Both the position numbers and the translations under genes were made by a program. From positions 30,966 to 94,965 of IMG/VR virus record IMGVR_UViG_3300027746_000016: 64,000 nt of DNA; one strand, given 5' to 3'. This document shows, one piece after another, positions 56,189-64,000 of this stretch (the first letter of the stretch is position 1; each line of letters opens with the position of its first letter). This stretch comes from a virus. The notes beneath the pieces are model-generated. The model was not told the DNA's origin and did not search any database. It worked only from the letters and a program-made list of their open reading frames with translations.

Positions 56189-58258
56189 ATGCAAATTGTA
56201 GCTTATAAAATAATACCAGACGTATCTAAAAATTCAATTAGTTTCAGTAAAAATTACAGGATTTTTTCAACCGGAGAACCATTAGAGCAGGCAATTCAAA
56301 TAACTGGGTTTGTTGATGATATTGACTTGGGTTCAGCCAATTCAACCTACCTTATTAGAAAATTAAGATATTCAACAGATAAGGCCAACTGGTCGCTATG
56401 GTATTCATTTACTGAAGACAATTTAACTAATTTAACAGATTTAGCATTCTCAGAATCTAATATTTTCTTTGAGGTTAAATATGAATATGACGACTCTACG
56501 TATAGTGCAATCACAACCCCATTAGCTGTAAATGAAATAAAAATTAGAGTTAAGAGTTCTAAAATACAGGCTGATTTATTTACACCAACCACATATTGTT
56601 CATCAGAACAGTGTCCGGCCCTAATTGCCGAACGTGAAGCAAGCTTTAAACCATATGAAATTAATACAGCAATCGGAATTGCTCATGAATTAAGCTTTCA
56701 AACCAATAAATTATTTGGGCATGAGGTTATCTATTTTAAAACTGAGCCAGATAGAGAAGGAACTGATTTTATATTTAAAGAATATACCTTATTTAAAACA
56801 ACAGACCGCCAGTGTATTAAAATACTGGTACCTGACAATAAATTCCCAGATAATAAGCCGAACTTTACTGATTTTGGAGTTGATTTTGCAATGGATGTAC
56901 CATTTGAAATTCATATTGATAATACCTATTTTCAAATGATTTTTGGAAAAAAGTCTCAGCCTAGAAAACGCGACTACATATTTATTCCATTGGTAAATAG
57001 AATGTACGAAATACAGGGTTCATATCTATATAGAGGATTTGGACTAGAGCCAATCTATTGGAAAATCCAACTGGTTAAATTTAATCCAAATATTGATATG
57101 TTTATGAAAGCCGCAGATCGAACGTTTTTAGATAATATTATTGTATCGACTGAGCAATTATTTGGAGCAGAGGCTGAAGTTCAGAAAAAAGATGCACTTA
57201 ACAAACAGCAATTTTCTACTATTTCTACCAAGTTTGATGAATCCAGACAAAGATTACACCCAGACATAAAAAATAAAATTTTAGATATTACTTTTAACTA
57301 TTCTCCACTAATTGAATATTATTATGACCTGAGCGGAGTATTGCCTGCACTCGTTAATTATACATTAACCGAATCTGCATCGTCCTCTGCTCAAATATTG
57401 ACAACAACCTCTCCATATGAAGTTTATGCATATGAATCCAGTAATATTTTTAGTAATTGGCTATCAAACAATTTGGTTACTGGTGATGCTGCTGTAATTA
57501 ATGCAACCCAAAATGCGGTAATTAAAATGAATGGCCCAAAAGATTCATTTACTGCTTCTGGTAAATATGTAGTGGTTGAGGGTTATAAAAACCTTGGCCT
57601 AAAATCAACTGAGCGTAGAAATTTAGTAGCCACGGCTAATGTAATTCAACTTAAGCAGGCTGAGCATGCAATTGTCTATAAAAAGCCAGCCTCAACTACT
57701 GATACTCCAAATATGACATTTAGCGCAATTGTTAACTTTAATAGGGTTGCCCAGAATGTGATATTTTTTAGAGGATATGATGATTATACACAAAAAGGAT
57801 TAGTCATCTCAGGCACAATTGTAGATAACTCAGGTGTACCTAATCTAACCATTTATGTCAAAATAAATGAAACTCAATATTCATTTCCAGTAGGTAATAT
57901 TGAATATTTAAAATGGTATCCACTAATTGTTCCAATTTCATCTGAATTTAATCAACTTGAGGTTAATATGTACTCCCTAAGACAGGACCCTGCGAATATT
58001 AAAAACTTTAATAAAATTCTTCCAGTGTATTCACATTATGTAAAAACTCAAGCCTTTGCTTTTAATACAACTTCATCTTGGTCAATTCCTAGTGCTAATT
58101 ATTCAATTGCAAATATTAGACTATTTAATACAATGATCCAGACTGAAGATCATGAATTTATTGTAAGTCAACTGTTTATTAGGGATGAATCTGTTCTTTC
58201 AATAATTGATAATGCCCGACCTAGATTAAATATTCCATTTATTGGAATTAATAGATAA
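56189..58258 (+). CDS. Virion structural protein, tail module
   Basis: This 689-residue beta-rich protein is not recognised. The N-terminal domain (about 1-130) has a beta-sandwich look (LRYSTDKANWSLWYSFTEDN). The middle (about 200-330) has aromatic/charged segments (KKSQPRKRDYIFIPLVNRMY) reminiscent of baseplate hub or wedge folds. The C-terminal part resembles a concanavalin-like sandwich (TFSAIVNFNRVAQNVIFFRG). It has its own late promoter divergent to the gene at 55316. Probably a structural tail component. Confidence 0.72.
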   Translation: MQIVAYKIIPDVSKNSISFSKNYRIFSTGEPLEQAIQITGFVDDIDLGSANSTYLIRKLRYSTDKANWSLWYSFTEDNLTNLTDLAFSESNIFFEVKYEYDDSTYSAITTPLAVNEIKIRVKSSKIQADLFTPTTYCSSEQCPALIAEREASFKPYEINTAIGIAHELSFQTNKLFGHEVIYFKTEPDREGTDFIFKEYTLFKTTDRQCIKILVPDNKFPDNKPNFTDFGVDFAMDVPFEIHIDNTYFQMIFGKKSQPRKRDYIFIPLVNRMYEIQGSYLYRGFGLEPIYWKIQLVKFNPNIDMFMKAADRTFLDNIIVSTEQLFGAEAEVQKKDALNKQQFSTISTKFDESRQRLHPDIKNKILDITFNYSPLIEYYYDLSGVLPALVNYTLTESASSSAQILTTTSPYEVYAYESSNIFSNWLSNNLVTGDAAVINATQNAVIKMNGPKDSFTASGKYVVVEGYKNLGLKSTERRNLVATANVIQLKQAEHAIVYKKPASTTDTPNMTFSAIVNFNRVAQNVIFFRGYDDYTQKGLVISGTIVDNSGVPNLTIYVKINETQYSFPVGNIEYLKWYPLIVPISSEFNQLEVNMYSLRQDPANIKNFNKILPVYSHYVKTQAFAFNTTSSWSIPSANYSIANIRLFNTMIQTEDHEFIVSQLFIRDESVLSIIDNARPRLNIPFIGINR

Positions 58259-58267
58259 ATACTATAA
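58255..58267 (+). promoter_or_regulatory. Late promoter motif before amidoligase-like gene
   Basis: ATAAATACTATAA overlaps the stop of the previous gene and starts only 16 bases before the ATG at 58271. The short distance makes it weaker evidence than the other late motifs. Confidence 0.4.
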
Positions 58268-58270
58268 GAT

Positions 58271-59623
58271 ATGTATACTGATATAAACAAGCGAAACCTA
58301 TTTGAAAATGTAAATCTTGGATTTGAATTCGAGTTTTTTTCACCAACTAGTAGAAAAGAACTTTCTGAAAAATTAACTAAATATCTTGGTAAAAAGGTAG
58401 AATGGTCTGAATCATATCATTCACGTCAACCGGTATCTCAAAACGTATTTAAAATTGAACCTGATTTTTCAGGCGGATTTAAAATGAATGAGCTTATTAC
58501 TGGAGTAATGCCGTATAATGAAGCAATTCATGTAATGTTTAAGGTTTTTAATTTTATTGCAGAACATGGATTTACCAGTGAAAGAACAGGAATTCATATT
58601 AATATTTCATTAAATGAGGATGCTTTAGAGCTAAAAAGTAAATTACAGACCCTAAATGTATTTAAATATATTTTAAATTTAGATGAGGCTAAAATATTTG
58701 AAATGTGGCCATCTGCGAAATCTAGGACCCAAAGAATTTATAAAAACTCAGTATTAAATATTTATCCAAAAACTAAATTTATTGCTGAAAAAAGTTTGCT
58801 ATATTCTGGTCCAGCAAATCCCAGTAATTTTAACCTACCACATTCTAAATATTTTGGTCTAAATTTTACAAAGTTATCAAATAATTATCTTGAAGTTAGA
58901 TATGCAGGCGGTGAAGGTTATCAAAATAAACGAAAAGAGTCAGTTGACCTAATTAACTATATAGCAGAGAGTCTCTATTCAGTTTTACAAACCAATAATG
59001 AATACTCAGTAAATGAAACCCGAAAAATAAATGATATATTAAAGGTTCATACTGATTTAATAAATTCAGTTAAAACATTTGAAGGATTTAAGAGATCATA
59101 TCCTGAACTTGAACTATATATTGACTTAAGAGATGATCCTCGAATTGTTGAAGCTAACTATGCCAATGTTAAAGAAAAAATATTTGAGTTAATTACAACT
59201 GGTAATCTCCGAAAAGGCTTAATTAATTATGATACTTCGGCCCAACGCCTTCAATTAAAGGACTCAAAACTAAAAGAGGGATTTTCAATTAATAATATTG
59301 ATTTTATAAATTGTTCAATTGAAGGAGAAATCACAAATTGTAACCTATTTGGTAGTAAAGTAAGATCATCACATATTAGAGAGTGTAAGATTATAACCGG
59401 TAATGATATACGATATTGTTATATTAAAAATTGTCAATTTGAAAGAGATGGAGTTAACCGAATTGACCTTACCTATATTAAAAGTAAACCTGAATATCCT
59501 ATTTATGCTGATTTAAATGAGTGTATTATTAGATCAGGCACGCTTGGTTTAAACTGTAAAGTTGATTCAAAAACAGAATTTATAAAAGCATATACACCAT
59601 CCAATAATTCAGATAAGTTATAA
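58271..59623 (+). CDS. Amidoligase-like enzyme fused to beta-helix-like repeats
   Basis: This 450-residue protein has the pattern of the Amidoligase_2 (glutamine-synthetase-like COOH-NH2 ligase) family, which joins amines to carboxylates using ATP. Visible matches are GFEFEF with two Glu (E19, E21), EPDFSGGFKMNELITG (D65, E74), ERTGIHINIS (H109), SKYFGLNFTKL and LEVRYAGG (E208, R210). Residues about 335-420 contain pentapeptide-like strands (FINCSIEGEITNCNLFGSKV; IRYCYIKNCQFERDG), a likely beta-helix tail. It sits among virion genes under late control. It may modify a virion or cell-envelope molecule, or be carried on the tail. Substrate unknown. Confidence 0.7.
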   Translation: MYTDINKRNLFENVNLGFEFEFFSPTSRKELSEKLTKYLGKKVEWSESYHSRQPVSQNVFKIEPDFSGGFKMNELITGVMPYNEAIHVMFKVFNFIAEHGFTSERTGIHINISLNEDALELKSKLQTLNVFKYILNLDEAKIFEMWPSAKSRTQRIYKNSVLNIYPKTKFIAEKSLLYSGPANPSNFNLPHSKYFGLNFTKLSNNYLEVRYAGGEGYQNKRKESVDLINYIAESLYSVLQTNNEYSVNETRKINDILKVHTDLINSVKTFEGFKRSYPELELYIDLRDDPRIVEANYANVKEKIFELITTGNLRKGLINYDTSAQRLQLKDSKLKEGFSINNIDFINCSIEGEITNCNLFGSKVRSSHIRECKIITGNDIRYCYIKNCQFERDGVNRIDLTYIKSKPEYPIYADLNECIIRSGTLGLNCKVDSKTEFIKAYTPSNNSDKL

Positions 59624-59637
59624 TACGATTAGCAATA

Positions 59638-59647
59638 ATAAATAAAG
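59638..59647 (+). promoter_or_regulatory. Late promoter motif before adhesin gene
   Basis: ATAAATAAAG begins 32 bases before the GTG start at 59670. Confidence 0.5.
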
Positions 59648-59669
59648 AAAAAGATACCAATTAATAAAC

Positions 59670-62630
59670 GTGGCAGTTCAAGTTAAACTTACCTCAGTTA
59701 AAAAATTAAGTTCAGTTAGTACAGCGTCAATGGTTGAACTATCTAACTTTAATTTTACAGCAATTGCATCTGCCGTTAGAGAATTTTTAGTATCTATTAA
59801 TTATCAACAAGGAGTTGATGCAGTATCAGTTGATATTAATACAATTTCAGCCGATACTTTAAATATTAGAAATGGACTTTCGGTATATGGTGCTCAATTA
59901 GAAAGCGGTAATTATCCAAAAGTTATTGAATTAGACCCAAGCGGCTCAATTATTTCTAAAAATATTATATTAGAGGATGTAGTTGATGCAAAACGAGTTA
60001 GATTAAGAGTTTTTGGACTTTTACCAAGTGTAGGTATTCCTGGTGAACTCGTATATATCGGTACTCAACTTTCTAAATCTGAAGGAATTTATGTTTGGTT
60101 AAATTCAACCGGCTGGACCCTAGTTGCTGGAACAAATGGAGTTGCTAAGTGTATGCAGGAGGTTTCAATGACAGCCACTGCTAATGTTATTAGTGCAGAT
60201 AATTCGGTTGTTTCTCCTCAAGGTTTATTTCTATTTCCAGCCCCGCTTGCTGCAACTGGTTTTTTATTATTTGTTAATGGCCATCAAATTACAGTAGGAA
60301 ATTCGGACTTAACTGCCCCGGCCTATTTAAGTAAAGATTCAGGAGTCACAGCCTCTTCTTTTAATGAAGTTGATGTGACTGACCAACTATGTTGGAATCC
60401 ATCGGTTGCTGGATTTAATTTAGATACTTCTGATACAATTACACTAAGGTATTTTACAGAAGATCCATATTGTTCACAAACTGGCTATACTTGCATAACC
60501 GGAATTGCAAGTTCTTCTACTACTACCTGGAATCAATTTACTATTCAAATAATTGGAACCCCAACTGAGCCTGGCCCAATTACTATTTGTAAAATACCTA
60601 ATTTAACCGCCGGCTCTGCCACTTTACCTACCGGTTATTCATTAAGTAATACAATATTATCATATACAATATCCGATCCAACTGGAATCTATCCAACTGG
60701 AGCAATTGTTAAATTTAAAGTACCTCAATCACTAAGTGAAGCCGAGTTTAATTTAATTAAAATATTTCATGAGGTTGATTCAGTTCTAGTTGATGAAACC
60801 GTTAAGGTTGGAGATATTGCAGGAGATTTATATATTCCAAACTATGCAAGCCGATTAATTTATGCACAGGTAGATTCATTTAGTCCATTTTATTTAATTC
60901 AAGGCCAGAGTATCACAACTACGACTAGTTCAACAAGTACAACAACTACGCTTAACTTAACTACAACTACTACATGTGCGCCTAATTTAATAAATTATTT
61001 AATACCTAGTGTATTAGCACCAACTCAAATTACTTTTTATGGAACTCCAGCTGGGCCATTTAATGTCGTATTTACCGATTCATTAGGAGGAGTACACGAC
61101 TTAACCGGAATAATTGGATCAATGATTAGCTTAGGTTGGAATTTTAACTTATCTAATCCAAACTATTCAGGTATTCCATCTACTGTTGGAACATATGTAT
61201 TTACAAATTCATCAAACTGTTCGTATACAATTTCCGTACCGGTACCTGAGCTTAATACAACCACGACAACTACTCAAGCCTATGCTGGTGGAATTACATC
61301 TACCTCTACCACATCTACAACAACAGCGTCATGCGCAAACTCATTAACTGCAACCCCTAATCCATTTAATAATCCAACCACTATAACTTTTATAGGCTCG
61401 CCAATCGGCCCATATTCAGTTATGTTTACTGAATTAGACAGTGGAATTCAATACTATTTAGGTGCAGGAATTAAAACACCATGGGTATTTGATAGAAAAA
61501 ATTACTATTTGGGAGCAATTAATAGTTCATATGGAACTTATAAATTTATTTCACCTACTTGTACTATTAATATACCAGTAATTCGAGTAACAACCTCAAC
61601 CAGTACTACCAGTACATCAACGAGTACTACCAGTACCTCAACTAGTACTACCAGTACATCAACGAGTACTACCAGTACCTCAACTAGTACTACCAGTACA
61701 ACTACTGCAGCCCCAACTACTACCAGTACATCAACCAGTACTACAAGTACAACAACAGCTGCACCGACTACTACAAGCACATCAACTAGTACTACCAGTA
61801 CAACTACTGCAGCCCCAACTACTACGAGTACATCAACCAGTACTACCAGTACAACAACTGCTGCTCCAACCAGTACAACAAGTACCTCAACTAGTACTAC
61901 TAGTACGACCACGGTTGCTCCATCATTCCAAACACTAACCGGCTATTCTAATAGTAATTCAACTAAATTCTGTGCAGCTAATGCAAATGCAGCATTTACT
62001 GTCTATACTGCAACTGACTCAACCCTAGCCTCTGCGTATGCTAATGGTGCTCAGATTTTCTCAGACACTGCATTAAGTAGCCTAGCTGCTGCTGCCATTT
62101 ATGGTAATTCAGATGGAGGTGGCGGAACCATTTGGTATACTTGGGACGGTAATACATTTACCACTACTGGTACTTGTGCAGGCGGTTCAACTACTACAAG
62201 TACAACAACTGCTGCTCCAACCAGTACAAGTACAACAACTGCTGCACCGACTACTACCAGTACCTCAACGAGTACTACGAGTACAACCACAGCTGCGCCA
62301 ACGAGTACAACAAGTACCACAACTGCTGGCCCAACCAGCACTACGAGTACAACAACAGCGGCTCCGCCTGCATACCAAACACTAACCGGATATTCCAACG
62401 CTAATTATCCTAAGTTCTGTTCAGCCAATGCAAATGCCGCATTTACGGTCTATACTGCAACTGATTCAACACTAGCCTCTGCGTATGCTAATGGTGCTTC
62501 TATTTACTCAGATACTGCATTAACAACCCTAGCGACGGCTGGCGTTTATGGTAATTTAGATGGAGGAAGCGGGGTAAATTGGTATACTTGGGATGGTACT
62601 ATGTTTACCACTACCGGTTCTTGTGCATAG
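59670..62630 (+). CDS. Large fibre/adhesin with Thr/Ser-rich mucin-like linkers and duplicated domain
   Basis: This 986-residue protein starts with GTG. The N-terminal 260 residues are fibre-like. Beta-sandwich-like units follow, alternating with threonine-rich linkers. The main linkers (about 641-750 and 840-900) are built from TSTSTTSTTTAAPT units. A domain of about 85 residues beginning QTLTGYSN and ending with TWDG and TTGTCA (or TTGSCA) occurs twice (about 753-838 and 902-986), with paired Cys. The layout suggests a receptor-binding fibre with flexible, possibly glycosylated stalks. The repeats invite length change by recombination. The next gene is a glycosyltransferase. Confidence 0.8.
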   Translation: MAVQVKLTSVKKLSSVSTASMVELSNFNFTAIASAVREFLVSINYQQGVDAVSVDINTISADTLNIRNGLSVYGAQLESGNYPKVIELDPSGSIISKNIILEDVVDAKRVRLRVFGLLPSVGIPGELVYIGTQLSKSEGIYVWLNSTGWTLVAGTNGVAKCMQEVSMTATANVISADNSVVSPQGLFLFPAPLAATGFLLFVNGHQITVGNSDLTAPAYLSKDSGVTASSFNEVDVTDQLCWNPSVAGFNLDTSDTITLRYFTEDPYCSQTGYTCITGIASSSTTTWNQFTIQIIGTPTEPGPITICKIPNLTAGSATLPTGYSLSNTILSYTISDPTGIYPTGAIVKFKVPQSLSEAEFNLIKIFHEVDSVLVDETVKVGDIAGDLYIPNYASRLIYAQVDSFSPFYLIQGQSITTTTSSTSTTTTLNLTTTTTCAPNLINYLIPSVLAPTQITFYGTPAGPFNVVFTDSLGGVHDLTGIIGSMISLGWNFNLSNPNYSGIPSTVGTYVFTNSSNCSYTISVPVPELNTTTTTTQAYAGGITSTSTTSTTTASCANSLTATPNPFNNPTTITFIGSPIGPYSVMFTELDSGIQYYLGAGIKTPWVFDRKNYYLGAINSSYGTYKFISPTCTINIPVIRVTTSTSTTSTSTSTTSTSTSTTSTSTSTTSTSTSTTSTTTAAPTTTSTSTSTTSTTTAAPTTTSTSTSTTSTTTAAPTTTSTSTSTTSTTTAAPTSTTSTSTSTTSTTTVAPSFQTLTGYSNSNSTKFCAANANAAFTVYTATDSTLASAYANGAQIFSDTALSSLAAAAIYGNSDGGGGTIWYTWDGNTFTTTGTCAGGSTTTSTTTAAPTSTSTTTAAPTTTSTSTSTTSTTTAAPTSTTSTTTAGPTSTTSTTTAAPPAYQTLTGYSNANYPKFCSANANAAFTVYTATDSTLASAYANGASIYSDTALTTLATAGVYGNLDGGSGVNWYTWDGTMFTTTGSCA
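61590..61918 (+). repeat. Long Thr/Ser-coding tandem repeat array
   Basis: Units near 24 bases (ACCAGTACATCAACGAGTAC and variants), mixed with ACAACTGCAGCCCCAACTAC units, encode TSTSTTS and TTAAPTT peptides. Silent changes between units show the peptide, not only the DNA, is kept. Confidence 0.9.
61927..62180 (+). repeat. Duplicated C-terminal domain, copy 1
   Basis: Codes for the QTLTGYSN...TTGTCA domain. Copy 2 is at 62373-62628. The two copies share long identical peptides such as NANAAFTVYTATDSTLASAY, a sign of recent duplication or gene conversion. Confidence 0.85.
62189..62366 (+). repeat. Second Thr/Ser-coding repeat array
   Basis: A shorter array of the same TTAAPTS/TSTSTTS codon units between the two copies of the duplicated domain. 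Confidence 0.85.
62373..62628 (+). repeat. Duplicated C-terminal domain, copy 2
   Basis: Second copy of the domain at 61927-62180, ending at the protein C-terminus (TTGSCA). Confidence 0.85.
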
Positions 62631-62662
62631 CACACACTTAACTAAATCCATAACTAATTTTT

Positions 62663-62674
62663 TAGTATAATTTA
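62663..62674 (+). promoter_or_regulatory. Early/middle promoter motif TAGTATAATTTA in the late region
   Basis: An exact match to the 12-base motif found before the gp42-like and gp32 genes, here on the plus strand and ending 2 bases before the glycosyltransferase ATG. No late motif lies in this 46-base gap. Confidence 0.55.
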
Positions 62675-62676
62675 GT

Positions 62677-63633
62677 ATGTTAACAAAGAAAATCATATTT
62701 TTATCAGCTCAACCAGATGTGCCGTATTTTCATTGGCAAGTTGAGGTAATGATTCATAATTTTATTAAACACGGAATTAATCCAAATTGGATTGAAATTC
62801 TATGGGCCTATGATAATGAACCTTCCGTAGAACTATTATCATTAAGCGCAAAGTATCCATATGTTAGATTTTTTAGCTATAAAAAAACCCCTATTGATAA
62901 TTTTGGATATATTCCAATTCTAAGACCTGATATTATTGAACAGCATTTTATTAAGTATCCAGAACTTAGAGGTGAAACTATTTTATATCATGATTCAGAT
63001 ATTATTTTTAGAGAATTACCAAATTTTGATGAAATGCACGGGGATCTTTATTGGTATTTAAGTGATACAATTTCGTATATTGGTGCTGAATATATTAGAT
63101 CAAAATCAAATGATCTATTTGTTGATATGTGTAATATTGTTGGAATTTTACCAGAGGTGGTTGATCAAAATCAAAAAAATTCAGGTGGAGCCCAATATTT
63201 AATGAAAGGTGTAACCGCTAATTATTGGAAAGGTGTAAAAGATGATTCACTAGCTCTTTACAAATATATGGTAGATCGAGAAAATTTAGAAAGAACTACC
63301 TTAACTCCAGAAGAATTACAGGTGTATAATCCAGTTCAAAAATGGTGTGCTGATATGTGGGCAGTTCTTTGGGGAGCTTGGAAATTAGGTGCACAAACTG
63401 TAATTGAGCCAGGCCTTTCATTTAGTTGGGGTAGTTCTAATTTAGCTGAATATTTAAATAATAATATAATGCACAATGCTGGAATTACCTCAAATCAAGA
63501 AGGCAAGGTTTTTTATAAAGGCGAATTTATTAATAGAAATCCATTTGAATTTGATTTTTCCAATATAGATCAGGATACTGCATCTGCTAAATACGTAGAT
63601 GCAATTATTTATGCAAAAGAAATGAGGTCCTAA
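62677..63633 (+). CDS. GT-A-fold glycosyltransferase
   Basis: This 318-residue protein looks like a nucleotide-sugar-dependent transferase. The N-terminus is a Rossmann-like strand with LTKKIIFLSAQPDVPYFHWQ. The metal-binding DxD motif is HDSDIIF (about residues 109-115). NSGGAQYLMKG (about 168-178) fits the acceptor side, and a C-terminal NIMHNAGI has a late His. It carries an exact early-type promoter motif, unlike all its neighbours. Two roles are plausible: adding sugar to hydroxymethylcytosine in phage DNA (a gp42-like enzyme is present), or to the Thr/Ser-rich adhesin just upstream. Neither is shown by sequence. Confidence 0.75.
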   Translation: MLTKKIIFLSAQPDVPYFHWQVEVMIHNFIKHGINPNWIEILWAYDNEPSVELLSLSAKYPYVRFFSYKKTPIDNFGYIPILRPDIIEQHFIKYPELRGETILYHDSDIIFRELPNFDEMHGDLYWYLSDTISYIGAEYIRSKSNDLFVDMCNIVGILPEVVDQNQKNSGGAQYLMKGVTANYWKGVKDDSLALYKYMVDRENLERTTLTPEELQVYNPVQKWCADMWAVLWGAWKLGAQTVIEPGLSFSWGSSNLAEYLNNNIMHNAGITSNQEGKVFYKGEFINRNPFEFDFSNIDQDTASAKYVDAIIYAKEMRS

Positions 63634-63643
63634 TTTATTATCT

Positions 63644-63681
63644 AGGTTTTTGCTGATAAATAATATCAGAAGAAAAAACCT
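63644..63681. repeat. Inverted repeat around a late promoter motif
   Basis: AGGTTTTT (63644-63651) pairs with AAAAACCT (63674-63681), and CTGAT pairs with ATCAG inside, leaving a loop that contains ATAAATAAT. No other late motif here lies within such a structure. Confidence 0.6.
63656..63664 (+). promoter_or_regulatory. Late promoter motif before collagen-like fibre gene
   Basis: ATAAATAAT begins 34 bases before the ATG at 63690, the normal distance for this class. Confidence 0.55.
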
Positions 63682-63689
63682 TTACCTAG

Positions 63690-64000
63690 ATGTCGAATAA
63701 GATTAAAATTAAACAAATTGACCTTGCCGGGGTTTCTCAAGATAATACTAAAACTAGATTTCTAGCAATAAATGATACTGGAACAGTAGTATATTGGAAT
63801 GATTCTCCACAGGCTGGAACAAGCGGAACCGGTGGATCAGGCTCTAGTGGAACTTCAGGTACATCAGGTATAAGTGGAACTTCAGGTACATCAGGCATAA
63901 GTGGTTCTTCTGGAACTTCCGGCATAAGCGGTTCAAGTGGTTCTTCTGGAACTTCCGGCATAAGCGGTTCAAGTGGTTCTTCTGGAACTTCCGGCATAAG
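63690..64000 (+). CDS. Collagen-like tail fibre protein (partial, runs off window)
   Basis: The frame opens with ATG at 63690 (MSNKIKIKQIDLAGVSQDN) and stays open to the end of the window, giving about 103 residues. A short N-terminal domain (about 1-42, ending VVYWNDSPQ) is followed by Gly-x-y repeats made of GTSGTSGISGSS units, which continue past the edge. This layout fits a trimeric fibre with a collagen-like stalk. DNA repeats of 12-24 bases (TCTGGAACTTCCGGCATAAG) are almost identical, so assembly errors or natural length change are possible here. Confidence 0.8.
   Translation, partial: MSNKIKIKQIDLAGVSQDNTKTRFLAINDTGTVVYWNDSPQAGTSGTGGSGSSGTSGTSGISGTSGTSGISGSSGTSGISGSSGSSGTSGISGSSGSSGTSGI

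Noticed and set aside
55316-56194. Longer form of the minus-strand gene starting at TTG 56194
   Set aside because: It would run through a late-type promoter motif and overlap the divergent gene's start. The ATG at 56110 has the usual A/T-rich leader and promoter distance.
61538-61912. Minus-strand frame rich in Val and Leu, looking like a membrane protein
   Set aside because: It is the reverse reading of the Thr/Ser repeat array (ACN AGT codons read as Val/Leu), not an independent gene.
61590-62366. CRISPR-like repeat array
   Set aside because: Repeats are in frame, code for Thr/Ser/Ala/Pro, vary at silent positions and have no unique spacers.
62101-62404. Overlapping short frames in all phases around the second Thr/Ser array
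   Set aside because: They are translations of the same low-complexity repeat in other phases, with no start context or conserved pattern.
63737-63997. Minus-strand Pro/Glu-rich repeat frame
   Set aside because: It is the shadow of the collagen-like Gly-x-y repeat on the plus strand.

Overview
The window is 64 kb of an AT-rich contractile-tailed phage (myovirus) with a T4-like core gene set. T4-type genes that can be recognised are tail tube (gp19), tail sheath (gp18), recombination nuclease gp46/gp47, a gp41-type helicase, UvsX, the exonuclease half of a gp43-type DNA polymerase, RNase H (rnh), ssDNA-binding gp32, a late sigma factor (gp55) and dCMP-modifying enzymes. Several signs point to a Bacteroidota (Flavobacteriia-like) host. 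Start codons have A-rich leaders and no Shine-Dalgarno sequence, and TTG and GTG starts are common. The phage also carries a Bacteroidota-type histone H1-like protein, a DUF5522-like cysteine-rich protein and a PolB-exo2 exonuclease of the kind found in that phylum. Host assignment is an inference. No tRNA, CRISPR array, integrase or transposase was seen, and no gene-free stretch exceeds 300 bases.

Layout. 1-3300 (+) holds late virion genes: a basic internal-protein candidate, three unknowns and the tail tube. 3364-15295 (-) is a compact replication and nucleotide operon: dCMP deaminase, dCMP hydroxymethylase-like enzyme, gp46, SET-like protein, gp47, helicase, UvsX, Nudix-like protein, truncated polymerase and dUTPase, with many overlapping ends. 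15389-18537 (+) is the tail sheath behind two tandem late promoters. 18681-34427 (-) holds a membrane protein, HAD phosphatase, GroES, RNase H, gp32, histone H1-like protein, a proline-rich virion candidate, class II ribonucleotide reductase, an S1-domain protein, a 1654-residue virion candidate, GroEL and an exonuclease. 34683-35796 (+) carries a RuvC-like resolvase and the gp55-like sigma factor. 35897-64000 (+) is a tail, baseplate and fibre module of very large proteins. It also contains an amidoligase-like protein, a Thr/Ser-rich adhesin, a glycosyltransferase and a collagen-like fibre that runs off the end.

Two promoter classes can be read directly. An ATAAATAAC motif, close to the T4 late promoter TATAAATA, lies 16-46 bases before the start codon of virion-type genes on both strands and fits the gp55-like factor. 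A TAGTATAWTTTA motif lies before replication and metabolism genes on the minus strand and, strikingly, before the plus-strand glycosyltransferase in the late region.

Most notable points: (1) a thymidylate-synthase-fold enzyme with the dCMP-specific Asp, suggesting modified cytosine, possibly linked to the early-type glycosyltransferase; (2) a family B polymerase that ends after motif A; (3) a T4-like capsid-targeting/cleavage motif in several proteins, including a HAD phosphatase; (4) a late, tail-module amidoligase fused to a beta-helix-like tail; (5) a SET-like gene between gp46 and gp47; (6) phage GroEL plus GroES, histone H1-like and S1-like proteins.
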